A stretch of 28,834 nt of DNA from a virus: IMG/VR virus record IMGVR_UViG_3300030061_001646, positions 2,085 through 30,918 of that record; one strand, given 5' to 3'. The notes beneath the pieces are model-generated. The model ran no database searches and was not told where the DNA came from. It saw nothing but the letters and a program-made list of their open reading frames with translations. Position 1 is the stretch's first letter. Each line of letters starts with the position of its first letter. A program made the position numbers and the translations under genes. Shown here one piece after another: positions 8,321-16,478 of this stretch.

Positions 8321-9805
8321 ATGTCACAATTATCATTTTTACAGATGACGGATGCTTCCGCTTGGAAGGGTCTTACGACAGAAAACCACTTGGGGGCTAT
8401 ATGGAAACAAGACCCTCATAAAGTTTCTGATTTGATTACTAAAATTCAGGCAGCAAACTTTGGAAATAACATTGACACTATGTTGTCTCAATTTCCAACA
8501 TTAGAGTTTGATGATGAAAGAGACTATACTTGGGAGCTAAGCTCACCAGCTATAGAAAACATTGGGCTAGTAGAAGCTAGACATGATGGTTCAACAGCAG
8601 ATGCTACTGATGAAGTAGGTAAAAACTTTTCAGAGTTTGAACTAGTGTTCCCTAAAAATTACTTTGATGATACTCAAGTTATTGTAGGTGAAAGAAACGA
8701 GCTTTATCCAATTTTAATTGTTGGAGAGCCAGTTGCTGAAGGAACTAACTTTGTTTACACTTGTAGATTAAACACAGGAGACGCTGACTTGTTTATTCCT
8801 TTTGAGGAATTAGCTGCAGGAAAGAAATTCTCTGGTGAGTACTCTCCAGTAGAAAGCAAATTCTCTGAGAAAGGTCACCAACCACGTTACAGAGGGAACA
8901 TCACTATGAGAAATGCGTTCACGCACTTACGTATGATGAAAAGAACTCCTGGTAACATGATCCTTAGAAAAATGGGAACTAAGTTAATGGACCCACGTTC
9001 TAAGAAGACTTTCACTGTATGGCAAGATTATGAATCTTATGTTTTTGACAGAGAGTTTAGAGATGACATCAACAGAATGTTAATGTACGGTACAGCTAAC
9101 AGAACTGAAGAAGGTGGTTACGAAGTAGCTGGTAAATCAGGATACAAGATTGTACAAGGTGCAGGTATCAGACAACAAATGGAAGCTGCTAACACTGAGT
9201 TCTACAATGAATTTTCTATTGAAGATTTAACTGAAAGACTTCTTGATTTATCAGAAGGTAAGATTTCAGGAGATCAAAGAAAATTTGTCTTGAGAACAGG
9301 TGAAAGAGGTGCTTACTTATTCCACAAAGCTTTAGAAAAATTCTCTCAACTTTACACACCTGCTAGAGACCAGTCTAGAATTGGAAAAGGAAAATCTCCA
9401 TCAGGAGTTTCAGTTGGTAAGCCAATGGGATACGGTGGACAATTTGTTGAGTACATTGGACCAAACGGAATTGAGGTAACTCTTTCTATTGACTCTATGT
9501 ATGGAGACAGAGACCGTAACAAAATTAATCACCCAGATGGTGGTGTTGCTGAGTCTTACAGATTTGACATTATGGACGTTGGTACAAGTGATGGTCAACC
9601 TAACATTCAGAAGGTTGCTGTTAAAGGTATGCCAACAATCCACAAGTATGTTGCAGGATTGAGAAATCCATTTGATCCAGCAGGAGCTGTAACAGCAGTA
9701 GGAAACGCAGTAGATGCTTGGGAAGAGCATAAGATGTTTATTGGAGGTGTTCTTGTAAGAGACCCATCTAAGACAGCGTCTTTCATTCCAAACATTTTAG
9801 CATAA
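8321..9805 (+). CDS. Major capsid protein (crAss-like, 494 aa)
   Basis: The capsid subunit, expected to have the HK97 fold. The call rests on length (crAss-like MCPs are ~490 aa), position after portal and scaffold, followed directly by a terminator, and content: helical N-terminal segment, then beta-rich E-loop region (residues ~55-100 and 125-165), and a long alpha/beta body with Trp-Gln-Asp-Tyr-Glu-Ser-Tyr-Val at ~236-243. Codon choice is distinct from its neighbours: by hand count only 2 of 28 isoleucine codons are ATA, and AAC, TTC and TAC are common. That fits very high expression. The start follows an A/T leader (no Shine-Dalgarno). Confidence 0.9.
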   Translation: MSQLSFLQMTDASAWKGLTTENHLGAIWKQDPHKVSDLITKIQAANFGNNIDTMLSQFPTLEFDDERDYTWELSSPAIENIGLVEARHDGSTADATDEVGKNFSEFELVFPKNYFDDTQVIVGERNELYPILIVGEPVAEGTNFVYTCRLNTGDADLFIPFEELAAGKKFSGEYSPVESKFSEKGHQPRYRGNITMRNAFTHLRMMKRTPGNMILRKMGTKLMDPRSKKTFTVWQDYESYVFDREFRDDINRMLMYGTANRTEEGGYEVAGKSGYKIVQGAGIRQQMEAANTEFYNEFSIEDLTERLLDLSEGKISGDQRKFVLRTGERGAYLFHKALEKFSQLYTPARDQSRIGKGKSPSGVSVGKPMGYGGQFVEYIGPNGIEVTLSIDSMYGDRDRNKINHPDGGVAESYRFDIMDVGTSDGQPNIQKVAVKGMPTIHKYVAGLRNPFDPAGAVTAVGNAVDAWEEHKMFIGGVLVRDPSKTASFIPNILA

Positions 9806-9812
9806 AATAATA

Positions 9813-9847
9813 GGGGCTATGTAACATAGTTGCATAGTCCTTTTTTT
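9813..9847 (+). terminator. Intrinsic terminator after the major capsid gene
   Basis: GGGCTATG (9814-9821) pairs with CATAGTCC (9833-9840), with one G-U wobble and an 11-nt loop. Seven T residues (9841-9847) follow. It lies 8 nt past the capsid stop codon, so it should end or thin out transcripts after the capsid gene. Confidence 0.85.
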
Positions 9848-9870
9848 ACTATATTTAATAAATAACCATA

Positions 9871-9877
9871 AAAGGAG
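9871..9877 (+). promoter_or_regulatory. Canonical Shine-Dalgarno (AAAGGAG)
   Basis: AAAGGAG sits 4 nt before the ATG at 9882. It is worth noting because most genes in this window lack such a site and rely on A/T-rich leaders. It fixes the start of the 291-residue gene and may allow stronger or separately controlled translation after the upstream terminator. Confidence 0.65.
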
Positions 9878-9881
9878 AAGA

Positions 9882-10757
9882 ATGGGAGTTAGTAAAGGGT
9901 TTAACCTAAGAGAAGACATGAAAGGCCAAACTATAAAAATTTTGCCTATCAAGAGGAGTAGTTGGATTACAGATCCAGAGCATGAAGCAGCGTTTTTAGT
10001 AGGACCTGCAACAAGAAATTATTCAGCACCAATGGATAGAAATGGTAACATTATATGTCCACTAACTGATGAAGAAAGAGAGTACTTTGAAAACCCAGAA
10101 TTATCTGGAATGTCATACAAAGCTGGAGACTTATCTCCACATAAAGAGAACGGTAACTTTTGGAAGCGGCACAAGATTAGACTAGGAAAAGATCCTAGAG
10201 TTTTAAAACTTGACCATCCAAAAGACTATATAGATTACAAACTTTTATTAGCGAATAAAGATGAGATAGCTCCTTCTTTTGCAACTTCTAAAAAGAAAAG
10301 GTCTTATAAGTTTATGCTTGTTTCAGAAGAAATAGCTGTAGACACAAGACTTACAAAACAAAAAAAGCTTCAAGAAGCTTATATGTTCCTTGGAAAGATT
10401 GGTGAAAACAAAGAAGAAATGACTAACTTCTTAAGAATACACGGTAAGCGTGTACCACTAGATGCCACTGAAAAATGGTTGCTAGATGAACTAGGTCAAA
10501 TGATACAAACTTCTTTGGATGCGTTCTTAGCAATTGCTAGAGACAGTGATAGAAAAACAAGATTGTTAATTCTAGATGCTGTTGAAGGAGGAATTGTTGT
10601 TAAAGAAGGACGTAAGTATTTCTTACAAGGTGGAGAGCCACTGGCGTCACCTGGACAAGTACCACTAATGGAAACTGCTGTTAAGTTTTTGAAACTTAAA
10701 AAAAATCAAGATATCTTAACAGAGATAAAAGCTAGATTAGAAACTGCTAAAGATTAG
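9882..10757 (+). CDS. Head-module protein of unknown function (291 aa)
   Basis: Located between the capsid gene and a connector-type gene, in the place where crAss-like phages carry further structural or assembly proteins. The N-terminal third (residues 1-110) has short strands and a Pro/Tyr-rich loop. A Lys/Arg-rich KKKRSYKFMLVSEEIAV segment near 146-162 leads into a helical half (165-290), including a conserved-looking FLRIHGKRVPLDATEKWLLD and a C-terminal LKLKKNQDILTEIKARLE. No enzyme motif, signal or membrane segment is visible. It has its own Shine-Dalgarno and begins downstream of the capsid terminator. It could be an auxiliary head, completion or assembly protein. Confidence 0.6.
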   Translation: MGVSKGFNLREDMKGQTIKILPIKRSSWITDPEHEAAFLVGPATRNYSAPMDRNGNIICPLTDEEREYFENPELSGMSYKAGDLSPHKENGNFWKRHKIRLGKDPRVLKLDHPKDYIDYKLLLANKDEIAPSFATSKKKRSYKFMLVSEEIAVDTRLTKQKKLQEAYMFLGKIGENKEEMTNFLRIHGKRVPLDATEKWLLDELGQMIQTSLDAFLAIARDSDRKTRLLILDAVEGGIVVKEGRKYFLQGGEPLASPGQVPLMETAVKFLKLKKNQDILTEIKARLETAKD

Positions 10758-10761
10758 GTAG

Positions 10762-11484
10762 ATGGATGCTGCTGAAATGCAAGAAGAATTTTTAATTCTT
10801 TATGATAAAATAACCAATTTTGATGCCCCTGGGTATACTGATGAAGAGATTAGTAGATTTCTCTCACGGGCGCAAGAAAGGTTTGTTTTACATGTTTACA
10901 ATCCTATGGGTAACAAATACGTTACAGGATTTGAAGAAACAGAAAAAAGACGTAAAGATTTATCAGAGCTTGTAAGAGATGTAGAATTAGTACCCGCAAT
11001 TTTACAAACAGACGCTAAAGCAGATGGAAAGTTCTTTGAATTACCTGCAAACTTTTTGTATACAATACAAGAAGAAGCTGAAATAAGTTCAACTGATAGT
11101 TGCTATAATGGAGATACAGGAGTAGAAGTTAAGCCTATAACGCATGACTACTATCTTAAAAACAAAAAGAATCCATACAAAAAACCTTATGGTGAATTAA
11201 TATGGAGACTAGATTTTAGCAGTAATGGGACTGCAAAAAGGCATGAGTTAATAACAGACACTGCTACAACTGTAACTAAATATAACGTTAGGTACATTAA
11301 AAAGCCTACTCCAATTATAACAGCAACAGGTGTAACAATTGAAGATGCAACTGGTGTAAAGAGTTGTGAATTACATCCTATTACACACAGAGCAATAGTT
11401 GATGAAGCAGTAGCTATAGCAGCAGGTATAACAAACCCTGAAACTTTCCAAATAAGAAAAATGGAAGCAGGATTATCAGAGTAA
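10762..11484 (+). CDS. Head-tail connector/adaptor-type protein (240 aa)
   Basis: The N-terminal half (EEFLILYDKIT, GYTDEEISRFLSRAQERFVL, a GNKYVTGFEETEKRRKDL segment) has the helical layout I recall from connector proteins of Bacteroidota phages: a 'tddEis.fLt.AQerlv' start, then 'eesEkRrkdLseLv', then 'FfeLPanFLyti.Ee', a 'VKPITHDYY' block and a C-terminal 'ElhpitHraIVd.AV..A' helix. All these elements are present in order. The family is thought to lie at the head-tail junction beneath the portal. The gene starts 4 nt after the preceding stop and is followed by a 51-nt AT-rich gap. Confidence 0.65.
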   Translation: MDAAEMQEEFLILYDKITNFDAPGYTDEEISRFLSRAQERFVLHVYNPMGNKYVTGFEETEKRRKDLSELVRDVELVPAILQTDAKADGKFFELPANFLYTIQEEAEISSTDSCYNGDTGVEVKPITHDYYLKNKKNPYKKPYGELIWRLDFSSNGTAKRHELITDTATTVTKYNVRYIKKPTPIITATGVTIEDATGVKSCELHPITHRAIVDEAVAIAAGITNPETFQIRKMEAGLSE

Positions 11485-11535
11485 ATTAAAAATAGAGTAA
11501 TATAAAAACAATTGTATAATTTAAATTAAACGAAA

Positions 11536-12819
11536 ATGGCAACATTTACAGAAAAAGACAAAACCACGTTGTTTGTTGGTAAAGACACAGCAATTACAAC
11601 TGGAGACATTTCTACATTGAATGATGGAGAAATTGGAATTTTTAACAAAGCTAAAACTGGCAGAATGCTAGAAGCTACTGGAGGAGCAACTGCTTTTACA
11701 ATAGCTGAAGGAAAAGGATCTGGAACTCCATTTGTGAGTGATACTATCAACATTAGTGACGTTACTAAAGTAAGCGTAAGAACTGCACAAGCAGCTGTTG
11801 AAAAAGTAGACTACATTGGATGGAATGGTACTTCAGGAGCAATTAGCGTAATTAACAGTAACCTTTACTTCGTAAGATTACATATTGATCAGTCAATCAC
11901 TAGTAGCCAAGGTGGTGGTATCTTAGTAAAGCATGGACAATATAAGTCTGATGCAAGTGCTACTCAAGAAGAAATTACTAACGGATTGTACGAAAGCTTA
12001 ATAAACAATTTTTCAAGAGAAGCTAAATCTTACATTAATTTTGAAAGAGTTAATTCAAAAACAATTACTAATCCCAGTGGAACTGGTACTCTTGCAGTAA
12101 CTAACGGTAGTAAAATTGTAAAAGCATCAACAGCAATTGATGATGGAAGTATGGCAGTAGGATGTTATATTTCAATACTTGGTGTAATTTATAAAATTGT
12201 TGCAATGGATGTACCAAATGAAACTGCAACACTAGATTTTCCTTACACAGGAGCAACTAACGCAGCAGTAGCTGATGCTGATGTAGGGTTTATTACTGAA
12301 GCTGATGCTCAAGGAGACGCTTGGGGTATCAAAATGACAGGTAAACCGTTAAAGTTTTCTGTAGGTAAAACGAACTACAAGAAAGCTAACTGGAAAACAA
12401 CTGTACAGAATTTTGGAACTACTACAGTTACTGAATCTGCAGGAGCTTATCCAGGATCTGGAACTTACGAGCAAGCTGCTGAACTAGAGTTCTTCTACAA
12501 AGGGAATGATGGTGAATACTTCAGAAAAGGTGCACCAGACATTTTTGACAGACCAATTGCGACAGTGCCAGGTTCTACTTACCATACTGTTACTATTGAA
12601 GTTGCTGAAACTGGAGGTGTTACTACTCGTAATAAGAGAAGTAAAACTTACGTACTTTTAATTCCTGTAGGAGCAGATTACGCACTTGAAAATGACGGTA
12701 CTAATCCTGTAGCCAATGACATCACTGATGTATTAGAAGTTTTACTAGCAGGTAAACCACAACACGGAAACGGTGCTACTGTAGTATCAGTATCAGGTAA
12801 CACTATTGATTTAAGTTAA
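11536..12819 (+). CDS. Abundant-type virion structural protein (427 aa)
   Basis: Beta-rich, Thr/Ala/Gly-rich and without any enzyme motif. An N-terminal domain (residues 1-160) includes VDYIGWNGTSG and a RLHIDQSITSSQGGG block. A middle Ig-like or jelly-roll stretch (175-260) follows, then a C-terminal domain with repeated strands (AELEFFYKGNDGEYFRKGAPD, TKTYVLLIPVGADY-type blocks). It has its own AT-rich leader and a strong terminator, which suggests high copy number. It could be a capsid auxiliary or decoration protein, or a tube-like protein. I favour an auxiliary capsid role, since a podovirus has little tail tube, but the sequence does not decide. Confidence 0.6.
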   Translation: MATFTEKDKTTLFVGKDTAITTGDISTLNDGEIGIFNKAKTGRMLEATGGATAFTIAEGKGSGTPFVSDTINISDVTKVSVRTAQAAVEKVDYIGWNGTSGAISVINSNLYFVRLHIDQSITSSQGGGILVKHGQYKSDASATQEEITNGLYESLINNFSREAKSYINFERVNSKTITNPSGTGTLAVTNGSKIVKASTAIDDGSMAVGCYISILGVIYKIVAMDVPNETATLDFPYTGATNAAVADADVGFITEADAQGDAWGIKMTGKPLKFSVGKTNYKKANWKTTVQNFGTTTVTESAGAYPGSGTYEQAAELEFFYKGNDGEYFRKGAPDIFDRPIATVPGSTYHTVTIEVAETGGVTTRNKRSKTYVLLIPVGADYALENDGTNPVANDITDVLEVLLAGKPQHGNGATVVSVSGNTIDLS

Positions 12820-12839
12820 TAGTAAATTAATTCACTAAT

Positions 12840-12880
12840 AAGGAGGGACTGTTGGGAAATCCCACGTCTCTCCTTTTTTT
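12840..12880 (+). terminator. Strong intrinsic terminator
   Basis: AAGGAGGGAC (12840-12849) pairs with GTCTCTCCTT (12866-12875) with one G-U wobble. Inside it, TGGG and CCCA form a further short stem around AAAT. A T run of seven follows the CC (12874-12880). It closes the head-gene block before the fibre cassette. Confidence 0.88.
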
Positions 12881-12899
12881 ATAACCTAATTCTTACACA

Positions 12900-13472
12900 A
12901 TGGCGTTATCTTTAGCATTTAAAGCAAGTTTAAATAGTACTGGTACACATATAACAATAACAGATACTACAGGCGCTTATTCAGCCACAAATACTGGAGG
13001 TTGGAACACAACTGGTGGAGATCCAAACATTGCACCAGCAGCTGTCACTGCTGTAACACTCACTATAACATATTCAGACGGAACTGTTCAAACAGCAACT
13101 CTTGATAAAACAGAAATACCTGCTTCTGTAACAGGAAACTTTTCTTATACTGCAATTAAACTAGAAGGCTATGTAGACGGTATTGCAACAGTTAATTACA
13201 AAATAACTACATCAACTACTTCATACGAAGCAGAAATAAAGCAACTATATACTTGCAATATAAGAAAATGTATTAATCAAATGTGGGTGAAAATTGCATG
13301 TGAAACTTGCAATGGTAACTGCGATTTAGTAAATTTAATAGACGATGCTAACCTTGCTGAGGGCTTATATAAAGCTTTAATTTCAGGAGCAGCTTCTTGC
13401 GACAGCGCGTGTGTTAATAAAATTTTAACTTCCTTAAACAATTTATGTTCTTGGAAGGATTGTAATTGTTAA
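12900..13472 (+). CDS. Ig-like protein with Cys-rich C-terminal domain (190 aa)
   Basis: Residues 1-115 form a Thr/Ala-rich beta domain resembling phage Ig-like or BIG modules (TAVTLTITYSDGTVQTATLD). The last ~75 residues are helical and carry ten cysteines in spaced pairs: TCNIRKC, ACETCNGNCD, SCDSACV and LCSWKDCNC at the end. I recall such Cys-rich tails from Bacteroidota phage virion proteins beside fibre genes. They could bind metal or form disulphides once released. The following gene starts with a similar Cys cluster, which suggests the two proteins meet in the virion. It is the first gene after the terminator at 12840-12880. Confidence 0.6.
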   Translation: MALSLAFKASLNSTGTHITITDTTGAYSATNTGGWNTTGGDPNIAPAAVTAVTLTITYSDGTVQTATLDKTEIPASVTGNFSYTAIKLEGYVDGIATVNYKITTSTTSYEAEIKQLYTCNIRKCINQMWVKIACETCNGNCDLVNLIDDANLAEGLYKALISGAASCDSACVNKILTSLNNLCSWKDCNC

Positions 13473-13495
13473 TAATCTTTAAAAATTAAAATATT

Positions 13496-16477
13496 ATGGG
13501 ATGCGGATGTGATTCAAGCTGTGATTGTTCACAAGTTATAACATTACCTACTGGCCAACAAGGAAACCAAGGACAACAAGGACAACAAGGTAATCCTGGT
13601 GCAGACGGTAACAGAATTTTCACTAGTACTATTGTACCACAAGATGTTGATGGTAATGATGGTGATATTCATATAAAAACTGATACAGCTGATCTGTACC
13701 AAAAAACAAGTTCAACTTGGGGAAGCCCAGTAGCTAATATTCAAGGAACTGCAGGAACTAATGGTACTAACGGTACTAATGGAGCTAATGGTACAAATGG
13801 ATCAGATGGTGCAGCAGCTACTATTACAGTAGGTACTGTAACAACTGGTGCGGCTGGTTCAAGTGCATCAATAACTAACTCAGGTACAAGTGCTGCAGCA
13901 GTATTTGATTTTACTATTCCTAAAGGAGACACAGGTTCTAGTGCTACAGCTCTTGTAGTTACTACTACTTATAGTGGTCTAACAACATTGATAACAGGAA
14001 GTAACCTTGAGCCAGGAACTTTATATAAATTCCCTTACAGTACTAAACATCTAATAGGAGGAACAAGTGCTGTTTACAATGATACAACAACAAAGCATGA
14101 CCCAGGAACAGGAGTTACTGCTGCGTTTGTTCCAGAGACAGAAAACCTTTTAGTGTTAGCAGTAACTGCTAATAAATTACACGTTCAAGCATACTCTGAA
14201 TCTCATCCTAGAGACATCATTCATTATGACCATACTTTAGATACTACTGAAGATGGATTACAAAGTAGACCAGGATTTATAACTTATAGAAAAGACCCTG
14301 ATAATGATGTATCTGCACATTTTGATTTTAGAAATGTTCTACATAGACGTTGGGATATGAACCAAGTTGTAGACAGAGATGCTCAATATGAAACAGCTTT
14401 AGGTTATGTAGCTGGTGATCCTTTAGCTAATGAACATCCTATTGCCTACGATTATGACGGGTATATTCCACCTTTTGTAAGTAATATTAATGGAGCAAAT
14501 ACTACTATAGGTATCATTACTACTCCGTACATAGGAGCTTCTAACTATAGAGATTTTAAAACTTTTGTAGGTTATGATGAGCCTCTTTGGCATGTAACTG
14601 GAGGAAGTAAAGAAAAGCCTAGATTTAAAAATGTACACATTAAAAAGTCTAGTAAAGTTGCAGCAGTTAATGGATCTTCAATAGGTACTTCTATAGAAGC
14701 AGAAGCTTCAGGGGGAGGAGGAACATTTGGTACGTTTTATCCTTCTATAGCAAACGTAGTTATGTTTTCTAGATCTTGTGAAAACATTACAGTAGGACAA
14801 AATGCTTCAGGTGTTACTATAACAGGAAGAACTAACAAGAATATAACTATTGGAAACAATAATGAAAACATAGTTATAGGAGGTTCAAAAACTGTCCCAG
14901 ACTATTCTACTGCAACAGAGCCAAAAACACTAGGATTCAATGAAAACATAGTTATTGGTAATGGTAATAGAAACATTATGATTTGTGATCATAATAGACG
15001 TATTACAATAGGAAACGCAAACCTTGGAATTCATTTTGAAAAATGGTGTACTGATTTTACTATAGGTAGTTATAATACAACAATCTATGCTAGTGAATGT
15101 TATGATGTATACATAGAAGATTGGTCTTCTGTTATAAGAATGTCTGCATCTAGTGACGTTAAAATAGAAAGTAAACAGGACACTGTTGATTTAAAAAACT
15201 GTAGACACAACGGTACTGGAGGTAAAGGTAAAACATTTCCACAAGGACATACAAGTTTATCTGCAACTGAAATTGCTGAAAGTAATATGTCTGTAGAAAT
15301 TAAATCTGGAGGTAAAGATTTGTGGATTGGTGATTCTGACGGAATTTTAATAGGTAGTGACTGTGAAGGCGTTTGGATAAAAACATCACAAAGTGTAACT
15401 GTTGATAACAGAGTCAGCAGACTTGCATTTATGTATTGTGAGTATGTATACATAAAAGACTCTGCAACTCATTTAGAATTTTCTGGCGTACAGCACGTTA
15501 ATATAGGGTGTAGTACTAGAAATACAAAGATATTTAATAGTTCTTATGTACACATTGGAGACAATGTTGTAGGCGCTTTAATAATGTATGGGTCTTTTGA
15601 TGTTAAAATAGGACACAACAGTAGTAATGTATTAATGGAATCAGCAAATCAGTGCTACACTGGAGACGCTTCCTCAATTGTAGAAATAAGAAAAGGAACA
15701 AGAATTAAAATTGGAGACCACTGTGATGGTATTTACTTAGTATATAATAATAATTGTTCAATAGGTGATGATTGTACTAATGTTACTATGAGTCCTTTAA
15801 ACGTAAAAAATGTAACTAGTAATTCTGGAGATTACAGTAATTTTAATTACAATACTATTTTAGACACTAACGGTGGAACAAGAATGAATACTCTTTCTAA
15901 TAGAACTTACGTAGGTGCAGGAAGCCCTGTAGCCCGTACTGGAGTAGCTAGTTCATTAGCAGAACTTATAAGTGAACCACAAGCTGAAAACATAGAAAAC
16001 CATGTAGGAGCAAAATGTTCAAATATTGGAATAGTTAGTAGTAAAAATAATGTAGTTGGAAACAACTGTAATGATGTTTTTATAGGATGTCCTTCAATAG
16101 CAAGTTACACTATAACTTACACTAGTGGTACAGTAGACCTTGCAGGATCTAGTCCTGCATATAACGCAACAAACATAACTGCACTAGCTACATTAGGAGG
16201 ATTAAATTGTAACTACAATACAATTGGAAACAACTGTTCTGCTATAAGATTGCAAGGAGCAACTAAAACTTACAACAATATTGGAAATAGTATATCAAAT
16301 GTTGATGCAGTTGCAGGTTTTGGATTTACAGAAGTGTCTGTGTTAGCTAGAGGAGCAGCAGTTGTTACAACAGCAGCTTACAGTAAAAAAGTATTTGATA
16401 GAACAGACGGTACTGATATTTGGGAACAAAGTATTAACTCTTCAGGAGCCGTACAAACACCTACTAAACTTCAATAA
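13496..16477 (+). CDS. Collagen-like, beta-helical tail fibre or spike (993 aa)
   Basis: Domains in order: a cysteine cluster MGCGCDSSCDCS (C3, C5, C9, C11); collagen-like Gly-X-Y repeats at 20-40 (GQQGNQGQQ...); a GDIHIKTDTADLYQK linker of the kind common between collagen blocks; a second run of GTN-type triplets at 84-104; a 'VFDFTIPKGDTG' trimerisation-type motif near 138-149; an alpha/beta region (~150-420); and a long repetitive section (~428-905) where Asn-Ile-x-Ile-Gly recurs every 9-10 residues, typical of beta-helical fibre shafts. It ends with a short capping domain. It is probably the main receptor-binding fibre or spike. The GT25 gene follows after 1 nt. Confidence 0.75.
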   Translation: MGCGCDSSCDCSQVITLPTGQQGNQGQQGQQGNPGADGNRIFTSTIVPQDVDGNDGDIHIKTDTADLYQKTSSTWGSPVANIQGTAGTNGTNGTNGANGTNGSDGAAATITVGTVTTGAAGSSASITNSGTSAAAVFDFTIPKGDTGSSATALVVTTTYSGLTTLITGSNLEPGTLYKFPYSTKHLIGGTSAVYNDTTTKHDPGTGVTAAFVPETENLLVLAVTANKLHVQAYSESHPRDIIHYDHTLDTTEDGLQSRPGFITYRKDPDNDVSAHFDFRNVLHRRWDMNQVVDRDAQYETALGYVAGDPLANEHPIAYDYDGYIPPFVSNINGANTTIGIITTPYIGASNYRDFKTFVGYDEPLWHVTGGSKEKPRFKNVHIKKSSKVAAVNGSSIGTSIEAEASGGGGTFGTFYPSIANVVMFSRSCENITVGQNASGVTITGRTNKNITIGNNNENIVIGGSKTVPDYSTATEPKTLGFNENIVIGNGNRNIMICDHNRRITIGNANLGIHFEKWCTDFTIGSYNTTIYASECYDVYIEDWSSVIRMSASSDVKIESKQDTVDLKNCRHNGTGGKGKTFPQGHTSLSATEIAESNMSVEIKSGGKDLWIGDSDGILIGSDCEGVWIKTSQSVTVDNRVSRLAFMYCEYVYIKDSATHLEFSGVQHVNIGCSTRNTKIFNSSYVHIGDNVVGALIMYGSFDVKIGHNSSNVLMESANQCYTGDASSIVEIRKGTRIKIGDHCDGIYLVYNNNCSIGDDCTNVTMSPLNVKNVTSNSGDYSNFNYNTILDTNGGTRMNTLSNRTYVGAGSPVARTGVASSLAELISEPQAENIENHVGAKCSNIGIVSSKNNVVGNNCNDVFIGCPSIASYTITYTSGTVDLAGSSPAYNATNITALATLGGLNCNYNTIGNNCSAIRLQGATKTYNNIGNSISNVDAVAGFGFTEVSVLARGAAVVTTAAYSKKVFDRTDGTDIWEQSINSSGAVQTPTKLQ
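13553..13615 (+). repeat. Collagen-like Gly-X-Y repeat block 1
   Basis: Seven in-frame Gly-X-Y triplets encoded by near-identical 9-bp units (for example GGACAACAA twice in a row). Loss or gain of a unit by slippage would change collagen length without breaking the frame. Confidence 0.7.
13745..13807 (+). repeat. Collagen-like Gly-X-Y repeat block 2 (GTN type)
   Basis: Seven triplets, mostly Gly-Thr-Asn or Gly-Ala-Asn, built on the 9-bp or 3-bp pattern GGTACTAAT/C. The run contains repeated Asn-Gly-Thr and many Thr residues, so it offers possible glycosylation positions. Confidence 0.7.
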
Positions 16478-16478
16478 T

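Noticed and set aside
16362-16478. Upstream in-frame extension of the GT25 gene
   Set aside because: It lies within the fibre gene's 3' end, and the family motif VYAINL begins 9 residues after the ATG at 16479.
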